Assembly: GCF_035978755.1 (NCBI RefSeq)
Contig: NZ_CP108414.1
Location: forward strand, 7,502,001 to 7,566,000
Length of the DNA stretch: 64,000 nucleotides
DNA from: Streptomyces sp. NBC_01298
Lineage (GTDB): Bacteria; Actinomycetota; Actinomycetes; Streptomycetales; Streptomycetaceae
Reading direction: 5' to 3'
Within the stretch, counting starts at the first letter, position 1; each line of letters opens with the position of its first letter. A program made the position numbers and the translations under genes. Shown piece by piece: positions 18,084 to 26,524 of the stretch. A model generated the notes under the pieces. That model was given only the letters and a program-made list of their open reading frames with translations. It was not told the origin of the DNA and did no database searches.

Positions 18084-18704
18084 ATGCGTTCACACGGACA
18101 GCACGGACACGACCACGGACATGAGCACGGACGGGGTCACGGCCACTGCGGGCCGGACCGTCGGGAGGAGTTCCAGGGGCGGCGTGCCGCCTTCGGGCCG
18201 TTCGGGCCGCCCTTCGGCGGCGGGCCCTTCGGCGGGCGGGGCGGGCGCGGCGGACCGCGCGGCCGGGCCCGGCGGGGGGACGTGCGCGCCTCGATCCTGG
18301 CGCTGCTCGCCGACCGGCCGATGCACGGCTACGAGATGATCCAGGAGATCGGCGAGCGCAGCGGCGGGGCCTGGAAGCCCAGCCCGGGGTCGGTCTACCC
18401 GACCCTGCAGCTCCTGGAGGACGAGGGCCTCATCACCAGCGAGAGCGAGGGCGGCAAGAAGCTGTTCACGCTCACCGACGCCGGCCGCACCGAGGCCGAG
18501 TCCGGCCCCGACGCCCCCTGGGCGGAGGCCGGCCGGGGCTTCGACTTCGAGGCGATGAACGAGGTCCGGACGGCCGGATTCGGCCTGATGGAGGCCTTCG
18601 GGCAGGTCTTCAAGACCGGCACCCCCGCACAGCGGGAGAAGGCCCTCGCCGTCATCAACGACACCCGCAAGAAGCTCTACCTGATCCTGGCCGACGAGCA
18701 CTGA
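18084..18704 (+). CDS. PadR family transcriptional regulator with His/Gly-rich N-terminus
   Basis: A 206-aa protein. The first ~25 residues alternate His with Gly and Asp (GQHGHDHGHEHGRGHGHCG), followed by a Phe/Gly/Arg-rich stretch (FGPFGPPFGGGPFGG). The winged-helix PadR domain then begins (RASILALLADRPMHGYEMIQ, PSPGSVYPTLQLLEDEGL, KKLFTLTDAGR), with a C-terminal dimerisation helix. ATG 18084 has GAAAGGAGCG upstream. The His run may bind Ni, Zn or Cu or simply be a flexible tail (inference). PadR proteins usually repress an adjacent exporter; none lies next to it, so it may act mainly on itself or elsewhere. Confidence 0.88.
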   Translation: MRSHGQHGHDHGHEHGRGHGHCGPDRREEFQGRRAAFGPFGPPFGGGPFGGRGGRGGPRGRARRGDVRASILALLADRPMHGYEMIQEIGERSGGAWKPSPGSVYPTLQLLEDEGLITSESEGGKKLFTLTDAGRTEAESGPDAPWAEAGRGFDFEAMNEVRTAGFGLMEAFGQVFKTGTPAQREKALAVINDTRKKLYLILADEH

Positions 18705-18732
18705 GTGCGAGTGGGCCGGACGGATCCTCCGG

Positions 18733-18780
18733 TACGACGGCGCGCCCCGCGAGAGCCTTCTCGCGGGGCGCGCCGTCGTA
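18733..18780. terminator. Bidirectional terminator, 22-bp stem
   Basis: TACGACGGCGCGCCCCGCGA pairs with TCGCGGGGCGCGCCGTCGTA, including the inner GA/TC pairs, around a GCCT loop. It lies between the converging padR and SRPBCC genes and has no U-tract, as is common in Streptomyces. Confidence 0.85.
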
Positions 18781-18834
18781 TCCGCGTGTGTACGGACCTG
18801 CTCGTTCGGGAGGGGGAGCGGGGGCGGAGCGTGG

Positions 18835-19263
18835 TCAGGCGACCAGGCCTGAGAGCTTGCGGAGCGACTCGTTGAGGGCGGCGGTGGCCGAGTCCTTGAG
18901 CTTGCCCGCCATCAGGGAGACCGCGGCGCCGGTGAACTCGCCGTCGATGCGGACGGTGGTGGCCCCGCCGTCCGGGACCAGGGTGTAGCGGGTCAGGATG
19001 GCCACGCCCATGGGGCCCTTGCCGGTCAGCGCGAAGACGTGTCCGTCCTCCAGCTCCGAGATCGTCCAGAGGACCTCGGCGGGGAAGCCCATCATCTTCA
19101 TGTTCTCGGAGAAGGTGGACCCGATCGCGAGGGTCTCGGGGCCGCCCTTCGGGAAGTTGGTGTGGGTCATGCTCCACTGGCCGTAAGCGTCCCAGTCGGT
19201 CAGCTGGGACCAGAGCTTCGCGGCGGACGCCTCGATGCGTGATTCCGCGGTGACTTCAGCCAT
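18835..19263 (-). CDS. SRPBCC family protein
   Basis: A 142-aa protein with the START/Bet v1-like layout: MAEVTAESRIEASAAKLWSQ at the N-terminus, the WDAYGQWSMTHTNFPKG loop, FALTGKGPMGVAILTRYTLV strands, and a long C-terminal helix (LMAGKLKDSATAALNESLRK). These proteins bind hydrophobic ligands in a helix-grip cavity. No polyketide or lipid genes lie nearby, so the ligand is unknown. ATG 19263 is preceded by AAGGGGTGG. Confidence 0.85.
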   Translation of the reverse strand: MAEVTAESRIEASAAKLWSQLTDWDAYGQWSMTHTNFPKGGPETLAIGSTFSENMKMMGFPAEVLWTISELEDGHVFALTGKGPMGVAILTRYTLVPDGGATTVRIDGEFTGAAVSLMAGKLKDSATAALNESLRKLSGLVA

Positions 19264-19455
19264 GCGACCACCCCTTCTCGTCAGGTACGTGCGGCGGAAG
19301 GTAGTCCCGGGGGGCGCAACATTCAAGACTGACGACCTGTCAGATATTGGGGGGCGGGGTGGGCGCGGACCCCACCGGTATCGGGCCGGTCTCGGGAGCG
19401 TCTCAACAGGTGTCACGGCCTCGTCGCTCCTGACCGGGCCTGCCATGATGTCCGA

Positions 19456-20421
19456 ATGCAAGCGTCAGGGAGACATGCCGGACTGGGCCTCGCCCTCATT
19501 TCGGCGATCGCGTTCGGTGGTTCGGGAGTGGCGGCGAAGCCGCTGATCGAGGCGGGTCTGGACCCGCTCCACATGGTCTGGCTCAGGGTGGCCGGGGCGG
19601 CCCTCGTACTGTCCCCGCTGGCCTGGCGCCATCGCGATCTCGTACGCCGCAAACCCCTGCTGCTCGCGGGCTTCGGGATCGTCGCCGTGGCCGGGGTCCA
19701 GGCCTTCTACTTCGCCTCGCTGTCCCGGATCCCGGTCGGTGTGGCGCTGCTGCTGGAGTACCTCGGCCCCGCGCTGCTGCTCGGCTACATCCGCTTCGTG
19801 CAGCGCAGGCCCGTGACCCGGGCCGCCGCGGCCGGCGCCGCCGTGGCCGTCGCGGGTCTCGCCTGCGTGGTGCAGATCTGGGCCGGGCTGAGCCTGGACC
19901 CGCTCGGCGTGCTGCTCGGCCTCGCGGCCGCCTGCTGCCAGGCCTTCTACTTCGTCTTCGCCGACCAGGGCAGTGACGGGGACGACGTGCCCGACCCGAT
20001 GGGCATGATCGCGTACGGCATGATCGTCGGCACCCTCGTGATGACCGCGATCGCCCGGCCCTGGCGGATCGACTGGCAGGTACTGGGCGGCGACGCGGCG
20101 CTCGGGGACCTGACGGTGCCCGCGGGCGTCCTGCTCGGCTGGGTGGTGCTGATCGCGACCGTGTTCGCGTACCTGACCGGCGTGGTCTCCGTGCGCAAGC
20201 TGTCCCCGCAGGTCGCCGGCGTGGTGGCCTGCCTGGAAGCGGTCGTGGCGACCGTACTGGCCTGGGTGCTCCTCGGCGAGCACCTCTCGACCTGGCAGAT
20301 CATCGGCGGCGGGCTGGTGCTGGGCGGGGCCTTCATCGCGCAGACCTCCCGGCAGGGCGCGCCCGCGCCCGGGGTCGCGGAGCCGGTGGCCGCTCTGGAC
20401 CGCGATCCGAGCAAGGTCTAG
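19456..20421 (+). CDS. EamA family (DMT) transporter
   Basis: A 321-aa protein with ten predicted hydrophobic helices in two EamA repeats. The first repeat starts GLALISAIAFGGSGVAAKPL, and the second ends in LEAVVATVLAWVLLGEHLS, the usual EamA signature. A drug/metabolite exporter with unknown substrate. The gene stands in front of a second EamA gene on the same strand, 165 bp away; they are different enough to be separate functions rather than a recent duplication. Confidence 0.88.
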   Translation: MQASGRHAGLGLALISAIAFGGSGVAAKPLIEAGLDPLHMVWLRVAGAALVLSPLAWRHRDLVRRKPLLLAGFGIVAVAGVQAFYFASLSRIPVGVALLLEYLGPALLLGYIRFVQRRPVTRAAAAGAAVAVAGLACVVQIWAGLSLDPLGVLLGLAAACCQAFYFVFADQGSDGDDVPDPMGMIAYGMIVGTLVMTAIARPWRIDWQVLGGDAALGDLTVPAGVLLGWVVLIATVFAYLTGVVSVRKLSPQVAGVVACLEAVVATVLAWVLLGEHLSTWQIIGGGLVLGGAFIAQTSRQGAPAPGVAEPVAALDRDPSKV

Positions 20422-20586
20422 GCTCGCGATCATGCCGATGACCGTGCTTCCGCCTCCCGCCGCCTAGCGCGGGCGGCTGCCACCACGCAGGAGAACCCGG
20501 CCCGGGCCGTGTCCCGGGCCGATTCGCGCTGCCCGCGAAGCGATGACCCGTTCCTTTCATCCTTCACGCACGCGCGGAGACCTCTC

Positions 20587-21612
20587 GTGTCGATCCAGTC
20601 GGACCAAACGCCCGCCACCGGGCGCAGCCTGCTCTACCTCGTCATCGCCGGAACCGCCTGGGGCACGGCGGGGGCGGCGGCCTCGCTGCTCTACCTCGCC
20701 AGTGACCTCGGCCCGCTCGCCCTGTCGTTCTGGCGGTGCGCGGGCGGGCTGGCGGTGCTGCTCGCGGTACTCGCCGTACGCCGACGCCCGCGGGGCGGTG
20801 CCGTCGGGACGGGTGCGGTCCGGGCGGGTGCCGTCCGGGCGCGGGCCTCGGTGGGGTCGCTCATCGGGACCGGGCTCATGTTCACCCTCTTCCAGTCCGC
20901 GTACTTCGCCGCCGTGCGCGAGACCGGCCTCGCCGTGGCCACCGTGGTCACCCTCGGGTCCGGGCCCGTGCTCATCGCGCTCGGGGCCCGGTACTGGATG
21001 GCGGAGCGGCTCGGCCGGGGCGGGGCCGTCGCGGTCGGCGGGGCGCTGGCCGGGCTGGCCGTGCTCGTCCTCGGCGGCGGGGGCGGCGAGGTGCGGCCGC
21101 TCGGCGTCGGCTGGGCCCTGCTGTCGGCGGCCGGCTACGGGGCCATGACCCTGCGGGCCAGGCTGCTCGGGCGGCGCGGGACCGGCGGGGACCCGCTGGT
21201 CACCACCGTCTGGTCCGTCGGGGTGGGCACGGTGTGCCTGCTGCCGTTCGCCCTGGTGGAAGGGCTGATGCCGCATACCGCGGAGCCCGTCCGGGTGCTC
21301 TGGCTGCTCGCCTACATGGCCACCGTGCCGACCGCGCTGGCCTACGCGCTCTACTTCAGCGGGGCCGCCGCCGTGCGGGCCGCGACGGTGTCCGTGATCA
21401 TGCTGATCGAGCCCGTCGGAGCGGCGGCGATCGCCGTCCTGGTGCTCGGGGAGCGGCTGACCGGCGCCGTGGCGCTGGGCACCGTACTCCTGCTGACGGC
21501 GGTGGGGGCGCTGATCGCCGCCGAGTCCCGGCGTCCGGCGGACGCGGGTGAGGGCGGGCCGGACGAGGTCCGGCCCGCCCTCACCGCCGAGGCGGTCGTC
21601 AGAGCGCGGTGA
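20587..21612 (+). CDS. EamA family (DMT) transporter
   Basis: A 341-aa, ten-helix transporter. GTG 20587 has GGAG 7 bases upstream; a longer frame from 20509 lacks one and was not used. Features: [16 protein letters not shown] (helix 1), [20 protein letters not shown] (helix 3-4), and [20 protein letters not shown] in the second repeat. Its 3' end overlaps the convergent PPOX gene by 14 bp. Substrate unknown. Confidence 0.88.
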   Translation: MSIQSDQTPATGRSLLYLVIAGTAWGTAGAAASLLYLASDLGPLALSFWRCAGGLAVLLAVLAVRRRPRGGAVGTGAVRAGAVRARASVGSLIGTGLMFTLFQSAYFAAVRETGLAVATVVTLGSGPVLIALGARYWMAERLGRGGAVAVGGALAGLAVLVLGGGGGEVRPLGVGWALLSAAGYGAMTLRARLLGRRGTGGDPLVTTVWSVGVGTVCLLPFALVEGLMPHTAEPVRVLWLLAYMATVPTALAYALYFSGAAAVRAATVSVIMLIEPVGAAAIAVLVLGERLTGAVALGTVLLLTAVGALIAAESRRPADAGEGGPDEVRPALTAEAVVRAR

Positions 21613-22327
21613 CGTAGGCCGGGACGGGGATGCCCGCGGCGAGGTCGGCGGCCGGGATCGGGGTCCCGTACGCCGGCGCGACCGGGACCACGCCCGACCA
21701 GAACGGCAGATCGAGGTCCTCGGCGTCGTCGCCCGGGCCGCCGCTGCGGACCTTGGCGGACACCTCGTTCAGGTCCAGGCGGATCACGGCGGTGGCCGCG
21801 AGCTCCTTGGCGTTCGCCGGCCGGGAGTCGGCCGAGCGGCCCGGGACGACCTGGTCGACGAGGGCGTCGAGCGCGATCCGGCGCTCCTGCGGGTCGGTCA
21901 CCTCGTAGGCCGTGCCGTGGACGACCACGGAACGGTAGTTGAGCGAGTGGTGGAAGGCGGAGCGGGCCAGGACCAGGCCGTCGAGGTGCGTCACGGTGAG
22001 GCAGACCGGCAGCCCCGGGTCGGCCTTGCCGGCCGCGAGCAGCGGGCGCGAGCCCGTGGAACCGTGGACGTAGAGGGTCTGGCCGACCCGGCCGAAGAGG
22101 GTCGGCAGGACCACCGGCGCGCCGTCGCGGACGAAGCCGAGGTGGCAGAGGTAGGCCGCGTCCAGTATCGAGTGCACCGTCTCGTGGTCGTAGTGCGCGC
22201 GGTCGCGGTACCGGCTCGGCACGCTCCGGTCGGTGGGCTCGTAGGTGGTGGCCGCTTCGGTCGGCGCTGCCGCTGCCGCTGCAGTGGGCCGTTCTGCGGT
22301 GGTCTCGGGGGCGGGCGTGACGCTCAT
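21599..22327 (-). CDS. Pyridoxamine 5'-phosphate oxidase family protein
   Basis: A 242-aa PPOX-fold protein. The N-terminal ~25 residues are Ala/Pro/Thr-rich. The split barrel follows ([60 protein letters not shown]). This subfamily binds FMN or F420 and often has unknown substrate. It is divergent from a MocR-type regulator with a 37-bp gap, a common pairing for vitamin B6-linked genes, so control by that regulator is likely. Confidence 0.85.
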   Translation of the reverse strand: MSVTPAPETTAERPTAAAAAAPTEAATTYEPTDRSVPSRYRDRAHYDHETVHSILDAAYLCHLGFVRDGAPVVLPTLFGRVGQTLYVHGSTGSRPLLAAGKADPGLPVCLTVTHLDGLVLARSAFHHSLNYRSVVVHGTAYEVTDPQERRIALDALVDQVVPGRSADSRPANAKELAATAVIRLDLNEVSAKVRSGGPGDDAEDLDLPFWSGVVPVAPAYGTPIPAADLAAGIPVPAYVTAL

Positions 22328-22364
22328 GATGCGGACTCCGTTGTATTAGTGCATACTGTGCTTT
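22328..22364. promoter_or_regulatory. Divergent promoter between PPOX and MocR genes
   Basis: The 37-bp AT-rich gap contains TTGTATTAGTGCATACTGTG and repeats GTGC three times (22350, 22358, 22365). Such direct repeats are what MocR proteins bind. The short distance means both promoters overlap. Confidence 0.5.
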
Positions 22365-23696
22365 GTGCTAGGAGAGTATCTGATCATCGGGCGGCGCGCA
22401 TCGGAAATCGCCGCGAGTGTGGAAGCGGGCGTCGCCTCGGGCGCGCTCGCGCCGGGAGCGCTGTTGCCGCCGATGCGGGAGCTCGCCGGAGTGCTGGGGG
22501 TGAACCCCAACACCGTGGCCGCCGCGTACCGGACGCTGCGCGAGCGCGGGGTCATCGAGACCGACGGGCGCCGCGGCAGCCGGGTGCGGTCCCGCCCGGC
22601 GACCGCGCCGCGCGACCAGCTGCGGATGGACGTCCCGGAAGGGGTGCGCGACATCGCCTCCGGCAACCCGGACGTGCGGCTGCTGCCCGCTCTGGGGGAC
22701 GCGCTGGCGGGTGCGGCGCGCCGGTACGCCGCCGAGCCGACGCTCTACGGCCAGGATCCGGTCGCTCCGGAGCTGGCCCGGCTCGCCCGGGCCGCCTTCG
22801 AGGCGGACGGGGTGCCGGCCGGGGAACTGGCGGTGGTCTCGGGCGCGCTGGACGGCATCGAGCGGGTGCTGGCCGCGCACCTGCGCCCCGGGGACGCGGT
22901 GGCGGTCGAGGACCCGGGGTGGGGGAGCGTGCTCGACCTCGTGCCGGCGCTGGGGCTGCGGGTGGTGTCGGTGGCCGTGGACGACGACGGGCCGCTGCCC
23001 GACGCGGTGGAGCGGGCGCTGGCCCAGGGCGTCCGGGCGCTGCTCGTGACGGCCCGGGCGCAGAACCCGACCGGGGCGGTGGTGAGCGCGGAGCGGGCCG
23101 CGGAGCTGCGGGCGGTGCTGGCCGGGTATCCGGAGGTGCTGGTCATCGACGACGACCACGGACACGGCATCGTGGACCTGCCGCTGAACGTGCTGGGCGG
23201 GGTGACCCGTCACTGGGTGCTGGTCCGCTCCACCGCCAAGGCGTACGCGCCGGACCTGCGGATCGCGGTGCTGACCGGGGACGGGGTCACGCTCGACCGG
23301 GTCCGGGGGCGGCAGCGGCTGGGCCCCGGGTGGGTGAGCAGGCTGCTGCAGTACACCGTGGTGGAGCTGTGGCGGGCCGGAGCGGTCGATCACGCGGCGG
23401 TCGCGCGGTCCTACGGGGAGCGCCGCGACGGACTGGTCGCGGCGCTGGCCCGGCGCGGGGTGAGCGCGCGGGGGCGGAGCGGGATGAACGTGTGGGTGCC
23501 CGTCGCCGAGGAGACCGCGGTGGTGACGCGCCTGCTGGGCGCGGGCTGGGCGGTCGCGCCGGGGGCCCGGTTCCGGATGGAATCGGGGCCGGCGGTGCGG
23601 ATGACGATGTCGACGCTGTCCCTGGCGGACGTACCGGTGCTGGCGGAGGCGGTGGCCTCGGCCGTCCGTCCGGCGGCCGGGGGGCGGCTCGACTAG
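22365..23696 (+). CDS. MocR family regulator (GntR helix-turn-helix plus aminotransferase domain)
   Basis: A 443-aa protein. Residues ~8-70 are a GntR winged helix (ASVEAGVASGALAPGALLPP, LGVNPNTVAAAYRTLRERGV). The rest is a fold-type I aminotransferase (SGNPDVRLLPALGDAL, ARAQNPTGAVVSAERA, VIDDDHGHGIVD). The PLP-lysine region reads VRSTAKAYAPDLRIAVL, with the lysine in place. MocR proteins sense PLP or amino-acid adducts. The divergent PPOX gene suggests a PdxR/PtsJ-like role in vitamin B6 metabolism (inference). GTG 22365 is followed by AGGAGAG, so the transcript may be leaderless. Confidence 0.88.
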   Translation: MLGEYLIIGRRASEIAASVEAGVASGALAPGALLPPMRELAGVLGVNPNTVAAAYRTLRERGVIETDGRRGSRVRSRPATAPRDQLRMDVPEGVRDIASGNPDVRLLPALGDALAGAARRYAAEPTLYGQDPVAPELARLARAAFEADGVPAGELAVVSGALDGIERVLAAHLRPGDAVAVEDPGWGSVLDLVPALGLRVVSVAVDDDGPLPDAVERALAQGVRALLVTARAQNPTGAVVSAERAAELRAVLAGYPEVLVIDDDHGHGIVDLPLNVLGGVTRHWVLVRSTAKAYAPDLRIAVLTGDGVTLDRVRGRQRLGPGWVSRLLQYTVVELWRAGAVDHAAVARSYGERRDGLVAALARRGVSARGRSGMNVWVPVAEETAVVTRLLGAGWAVAPGARFRMESGPAVRMTMSTLSLADVPVLAEAVASAVRPAAGGRLD

Positions 23697-23751
23697 GCCG
23701 TCGCTTTCGGATCTTGCCCCGCCTGACCGGCAAGACTCGAAAGGGACGGCC
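23696..23751. terminator. Terminator after the MocR gene
   Basis: GGCCGTCGCTTTCGGATCTT and the matching arm AAGACTCGAAAGGGACGGCC form a long imperfect hairpin that starts at the stop codon. The GAAAGGGACGGCC element recurs at ~25890 near another gene end, so it is a dispersed terminator-like sequence. Confidence 0.65.
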
Positions 23752-23825
23752 CTAGGGTCTGTCGTCAAGCTCCCGTCGTCGCACGAAGGGCGGCCGCGCG
23801 GCAGGCGGGAGTGTGACGAGGGGCC

Positions 23826-24827
23826 CTAGCGGCGTCGGGTCTGGGTGAGGGCCGCGCCCGCCAGGACGACGGCCGCGCCCACCGGGGTGTTCCAGTGGAG
23901 CTGTTCGTCCAGAAGCAGGACGCCCGCCGTCGTCGCGATGACCGGGATGAAGTACGTGACCATCTGAGCGGTGGTCGGGCCGATCTCCGTGACGAGGCCG
24001 TACTGCATCTGGAGGGCCATGCCCGTGCCCAGGGCGCCCAGCGCGATCACCGACAGGGTCGGCCAGAGCGGGAACGAGGTCGGGGCCGAGGTGAACAGGG
24101 CACTGACCAGACCCAGTTGGAGGGTGGAGACCAGGAGCTGGGCGCCGGTCAGGGCCACCGGGGAGCCCGGCGTGGAGGCCAGGGTGCGGCGTACGTAGAT
24201 CCAGCCGATCGGATAGCAGAGCGCGGCCAGCAGGGCGAGCGCGGTGCCCTTGGCGTCGAGGCCCGAGAAGCCCTGCCAGGCGCCCAGGACGGTCAGAACG
24301 CCGAGGAAGCCCAGGCCCAGGCCCGCGAAGCGGCGGCGCGTCGGGCGGTCCTCGGAGAGGGCGACCAGGGAGAGGGCCATCCCCCACAGCGGCGAGGTGG
24401 CGTTGCAGATGCCCGCCAGGCTGGAGGGGATGCTCAGTTCCGCGTACGCGAAGAGGGAGAACGGGGCGGTGTTGAGCAGCAGCGCCGCCACCGTCAGGTG
24501 CCCCCAGGTGCGCCGGCCCCGGGGGAGCGGCTCGCGGCGGATCAGGAGCACGGTGAGCAGGGCGAGCGCGCCGAAGAAGACCCGGCCGAGGGCCACCTGG
24601 AACGGGGCGTAGGCCTCCGTGCCCACCTTGATCAGCAGGAAGCTGAAGCCCCAGATCACCGAAAGGACCGCGAAGCGCAGGCGCCAGTCCAGGCGGCCGC
24701 CGACGGGAGCCTTCGTGGTGGGGTTGGGGCTGGGGGTCGTGCTGGCTGTGGCCGGGGCCGTGGCGGCGGCCACAAGCCGGTGCGGGGCGGGGGTGGCGGC
24801 TGGGACCGGGATGCTGGGGGCGCTCAT
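23826..24827 (-). CDS. EamA family (DMT) transporter
   Basis: A 333-aa protein. About 45 N-terminal residues are Ala/Pro/Thr-rich and soluble, then ten hydrophobic helices (VIWGFSFLLIKVGTEAYAP, LSIPSSLAGICNATSPLWGM, VTYFIPVIATTAGVLLLDEQ). The ATG at 24827 has AAGGTGG upstream. It is divergent from a LysR gene with a 75-bp gap carrying a direct repeat, so it is probably the LysR target. The exported compound is unknown. Confidence 0.88.
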   Translation of the reverse strand: MSAPSIPVPAATPAPHRLVAAATAPATASTTPSPNPTTKAPVGGRLDWRLRFAVLSVIWGFSFLLIKVGTEAYAPFQVALGRVFFGALALLTVLLIRREPLPRGRRTWGHLTVAALLLNTAPFSLFAYAELSIPSSLAGICNATSPLWGMALSLVALSEDRPTRRRFAGLGLGFLGVLTVLGAWQGFSGLDAKGTALALLAALCYPIGWIYVRRTLASTPGSPVALTGAQLLVSTLQLGLVSALFTSAPTSFPLWPTLSVIALGALGTGMALQMQYGLVTEIGPTTAQMVTYFIPVIATTAGVLLLDEQLHWNTPVGAAVVLAGAALTQTRRR

Positions 24828-24846
24828 GGCAGCCACCTTCGCCCCT

Positions 24847-24894
24847 GGCGACCTCGTAGGACAAGCGAAAGTTGTTGGGGGCGACGTCGTAGGA
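24847..24894. promoter_or_regulatory. Direct repeat in the LysR/EamA divergent promoter
   Basis: GGCGACCTCGTAGGA (24847-24861) and GGCGACGTCGTAGGA (24880-24894) are 14/15 identical and 33 bases apart start to start, about three helical turns. The second copy runs into TAGGAT, the likely -10 box of the LysR gene, 7 bases before its ATG. This is a good candidate for binding by the adjacent LysR regulator. Confidence 0.6.
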
Positions 24895-24902
24895 TCGCTT
24901 AC

Positions 24903-25844
24903 ATGTTGAACCTGGAGCGACTGCGCACCCTCGACGCCCTCGCCCGCCACGGCTCCGTCAGCGGCGCCGCCGACGGGCTGCACGTCACCACCTCCGCCGT
25001 CTCCCAGCAGATGGCCAAGCTGGAACGGGAGGTCGGGCAGCCGCTGCTGGCCAAGAACGGGCGCGGGGTCCGGCTCACCGACGCGGGCCGGCTCCTCGCC
25101 GAGCACGCGGCCCGGATCATCTCGCAGGTCGAGCTCGCCCAGGCCGACGTCGAGGCCCGGCGCGGGTGCGCGCTCGGCGAGCTGCGGATCGGCGCCTTCC
25201 CGACCGCCATGCGGGGGCTACTGCCGCAGGTTCTGGCGCGGTTGCGTGCGGAACACCCCGAACTGCGGCCCCGGGTACGGGAGCAGGAGCCGGAGGAGAG
25301 CATGGCCGCCGTGGTGCGGGGCGATCTCGACATGGCCCTCGCCATCGACTGGCACAACAAGCGGATGCCCGTGCCGGCCGAGCTCACGCGGGCCCATCTC
25401 CTGGACGACTCCATGGACATCGCGGTGCCGGCGGGGCATCCGCTGGCCGGCCGCGCCGAGATCTCGCTGGCCGAGTTCGGCGAGGACGACTGGATCTCCT
25501 GGACCGAGGGGCAGTTCTGCCACGAGTGGCTCGTCTCCACCCTGCGCGGCACCGGCATCGAGCCCCGGATCGCGCACATCGCGGAGGAGCACCACACGCA
25601 ACTGGCCTTCGTCGAGGCCGGCCTCGGGGTGTGCGTGGCCCCCCGGCTGGGGCGCGGGCCCGTGCCGCCGGGGGTCCGGCTGCTGCCGGTGTCCGACAGC
25701 ACGCGGCGCCACGTGTACGTGGTCTGGCGGGCGGACGCCGACCGCCGGCCGTCGATCCGGGCCGCCGTCGAGGCCTTGCGGAGGGCGGCCGCCGCCGCGG
25801 CCGGGGAGGTCCGGGCGGTCGAGGGGGAGGGAGGCCGGGCCTGA
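24903..25844 (+). CDS. LysR family transcriptional regulator
   Basis: A 313-aa protein. The N-terminal helix-turn-helix is canonical (NLERLRTLDALARHGSVSGA, TTSAVSQQMAKLEREVGQPL, NGRGVRLTDAGRLL). The effector domain follows, with ELRIGAFPTAMRGLLPQVLA and LAFVEAGLGVCVAPRLG. The C-terminus ends in an Ala/Glu-rich tail. It faces an EamA exporter gene, the classical LysR layout. TAGGAT is 7 bases upstream of the ATG, suggesting a leaderless transcript. Confidence 0.9.
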   Translation: MLNLERLRTLDALARHGSVSGAADGLHVTTSAVSQQMAKLEREVGQPLLAKNGRGVRLTDAGRLLAEHAARIISQVELAQADVEARRGCALGELRIGAFPTAMRGLLPQVLARLRAEHPELRPRVREQEPEESMAAVVRGDLDMALAIDWHNKRMPVPAELTRAHLLDDSMDIAVPAGHPLAGRAEISLAEFGEDDWISWTEGQFCHEWLVSTLRGTGIEPRIAHIAEEHHTQLAFVEAGLGVCVAPRLGRGPVPPGVRLLPVSDSTRRHVYVVWRADADRRPSIRAAVEALRRAAAAAAGEVRAVEGEGGRA

Positions 25845-25899
25845 TCTGCGAGGCGCGGCACCGGGCGGCGCGGGCCAGGCGAGATCCGAAAGGGACGGC

Positions 25900-26448
25900 C
25901 TAGATCTTGCGGAAGTCCCAGGACACGATCGAGTCCGGTGTGAGCCGGATCCAGGCGTGCCGACCGTCGTGCGGCATCTCCGTGATGCCGAAGTTCTTGA
26001 CGGGGAAGAGGCGCTCCGGCTCGGCCAGTTCCTCGCAGGGCTCGCCCGTACGGGGGGCTTCGCCCACGAAGACGGCCGTGCCGGACAGCTCGACCCCGCG
26101 CAGCTCGTCGTAGGCCTCGCCGGAGTCCACGACCACCGAGATCCGCGGATCCTTGCGGAGGTCGGACCAGCGGCGGCTGCGGGTGATGGAGTACAGCCAC
26201 AGCGAGGTGCCGTCCCAGACGAACCAGAGCGCGCCCACGTGGGGGCGCCCGTCGGGGGAGACCGTGGCCACCCGGCAGGTGCGCTGCTCGCGCAGGAAGG
26301 TGTCCGTCTCCTCGTCGGTCATCATGATGCGGCGGCCCCGCCGCTGCGGCCTGTCCGCGGGTGTGCTGTCGGCGAGCGTGCTGTCCACGGGTGTGCTGTC
26401 CACGAGCGTGCTGTCCACGGGTGTGCTGTCCACGGGTGTGCTGTCCAT
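25900..26448 (-). CDS. PPOX-class flavoprotein with DSTPV repeats
   Basis: A 182-aa protein. Residues ~45-180 form a PPOX/split-barrel domain (DEETDTFLREQRTCRVATVS, PHVGALWFVWDGTSLWLYSI, WIRLTPDSIVSWDF), typical of F420- or FMN-binding oxidoreductases in actinobacteria. The first ~30 residues are a 5-residue repeat, DSTPV/DSTLV/DSTLA, encoded by a 15-bp tandem repeat. ATG 26448 has GAAGGGG about 10 bases upstream. A shorter form could start at the MM pair (26325), which matches the usual family N-terminus but has no visible ribosome site. Confidence 0.82.
   Translation of the reverse strand: MDSTPVDSTPVDSTLVDSTPVDSTLADSTPADRPQRRGRRIMMTDEETDTFLREQRTCRVATVSPDGRPHVGALWFVWDGTSLWLYSITRSRRWSDLRKDPRISVVVDSGEAYDELRGVELSGTAVFVGEAPRTGEPCEELAEPERLFPVKNFGITEMPHDGRHAWIRLTPDSIVSWDFRKI
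26363..26448. repeat. 15-bp tandem repeat inside the PPOX gene
   Basis: About six copies of GTGCTGTCCACGGGT (plus-strand reading) with two alternating variants (GGGTGTG and GAGCGTG). The unit is 5 codons long, so copy-number change keeps frame. Confidence 0.85.
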
Positions 26449-26524
26449 GTGGTCCGTGCCCCTTCACATCTGACTGTGTGTCAGGAATCATGCGTGCTCT
26501 TCCGTCGCCACGCCAGGGGGAGCC

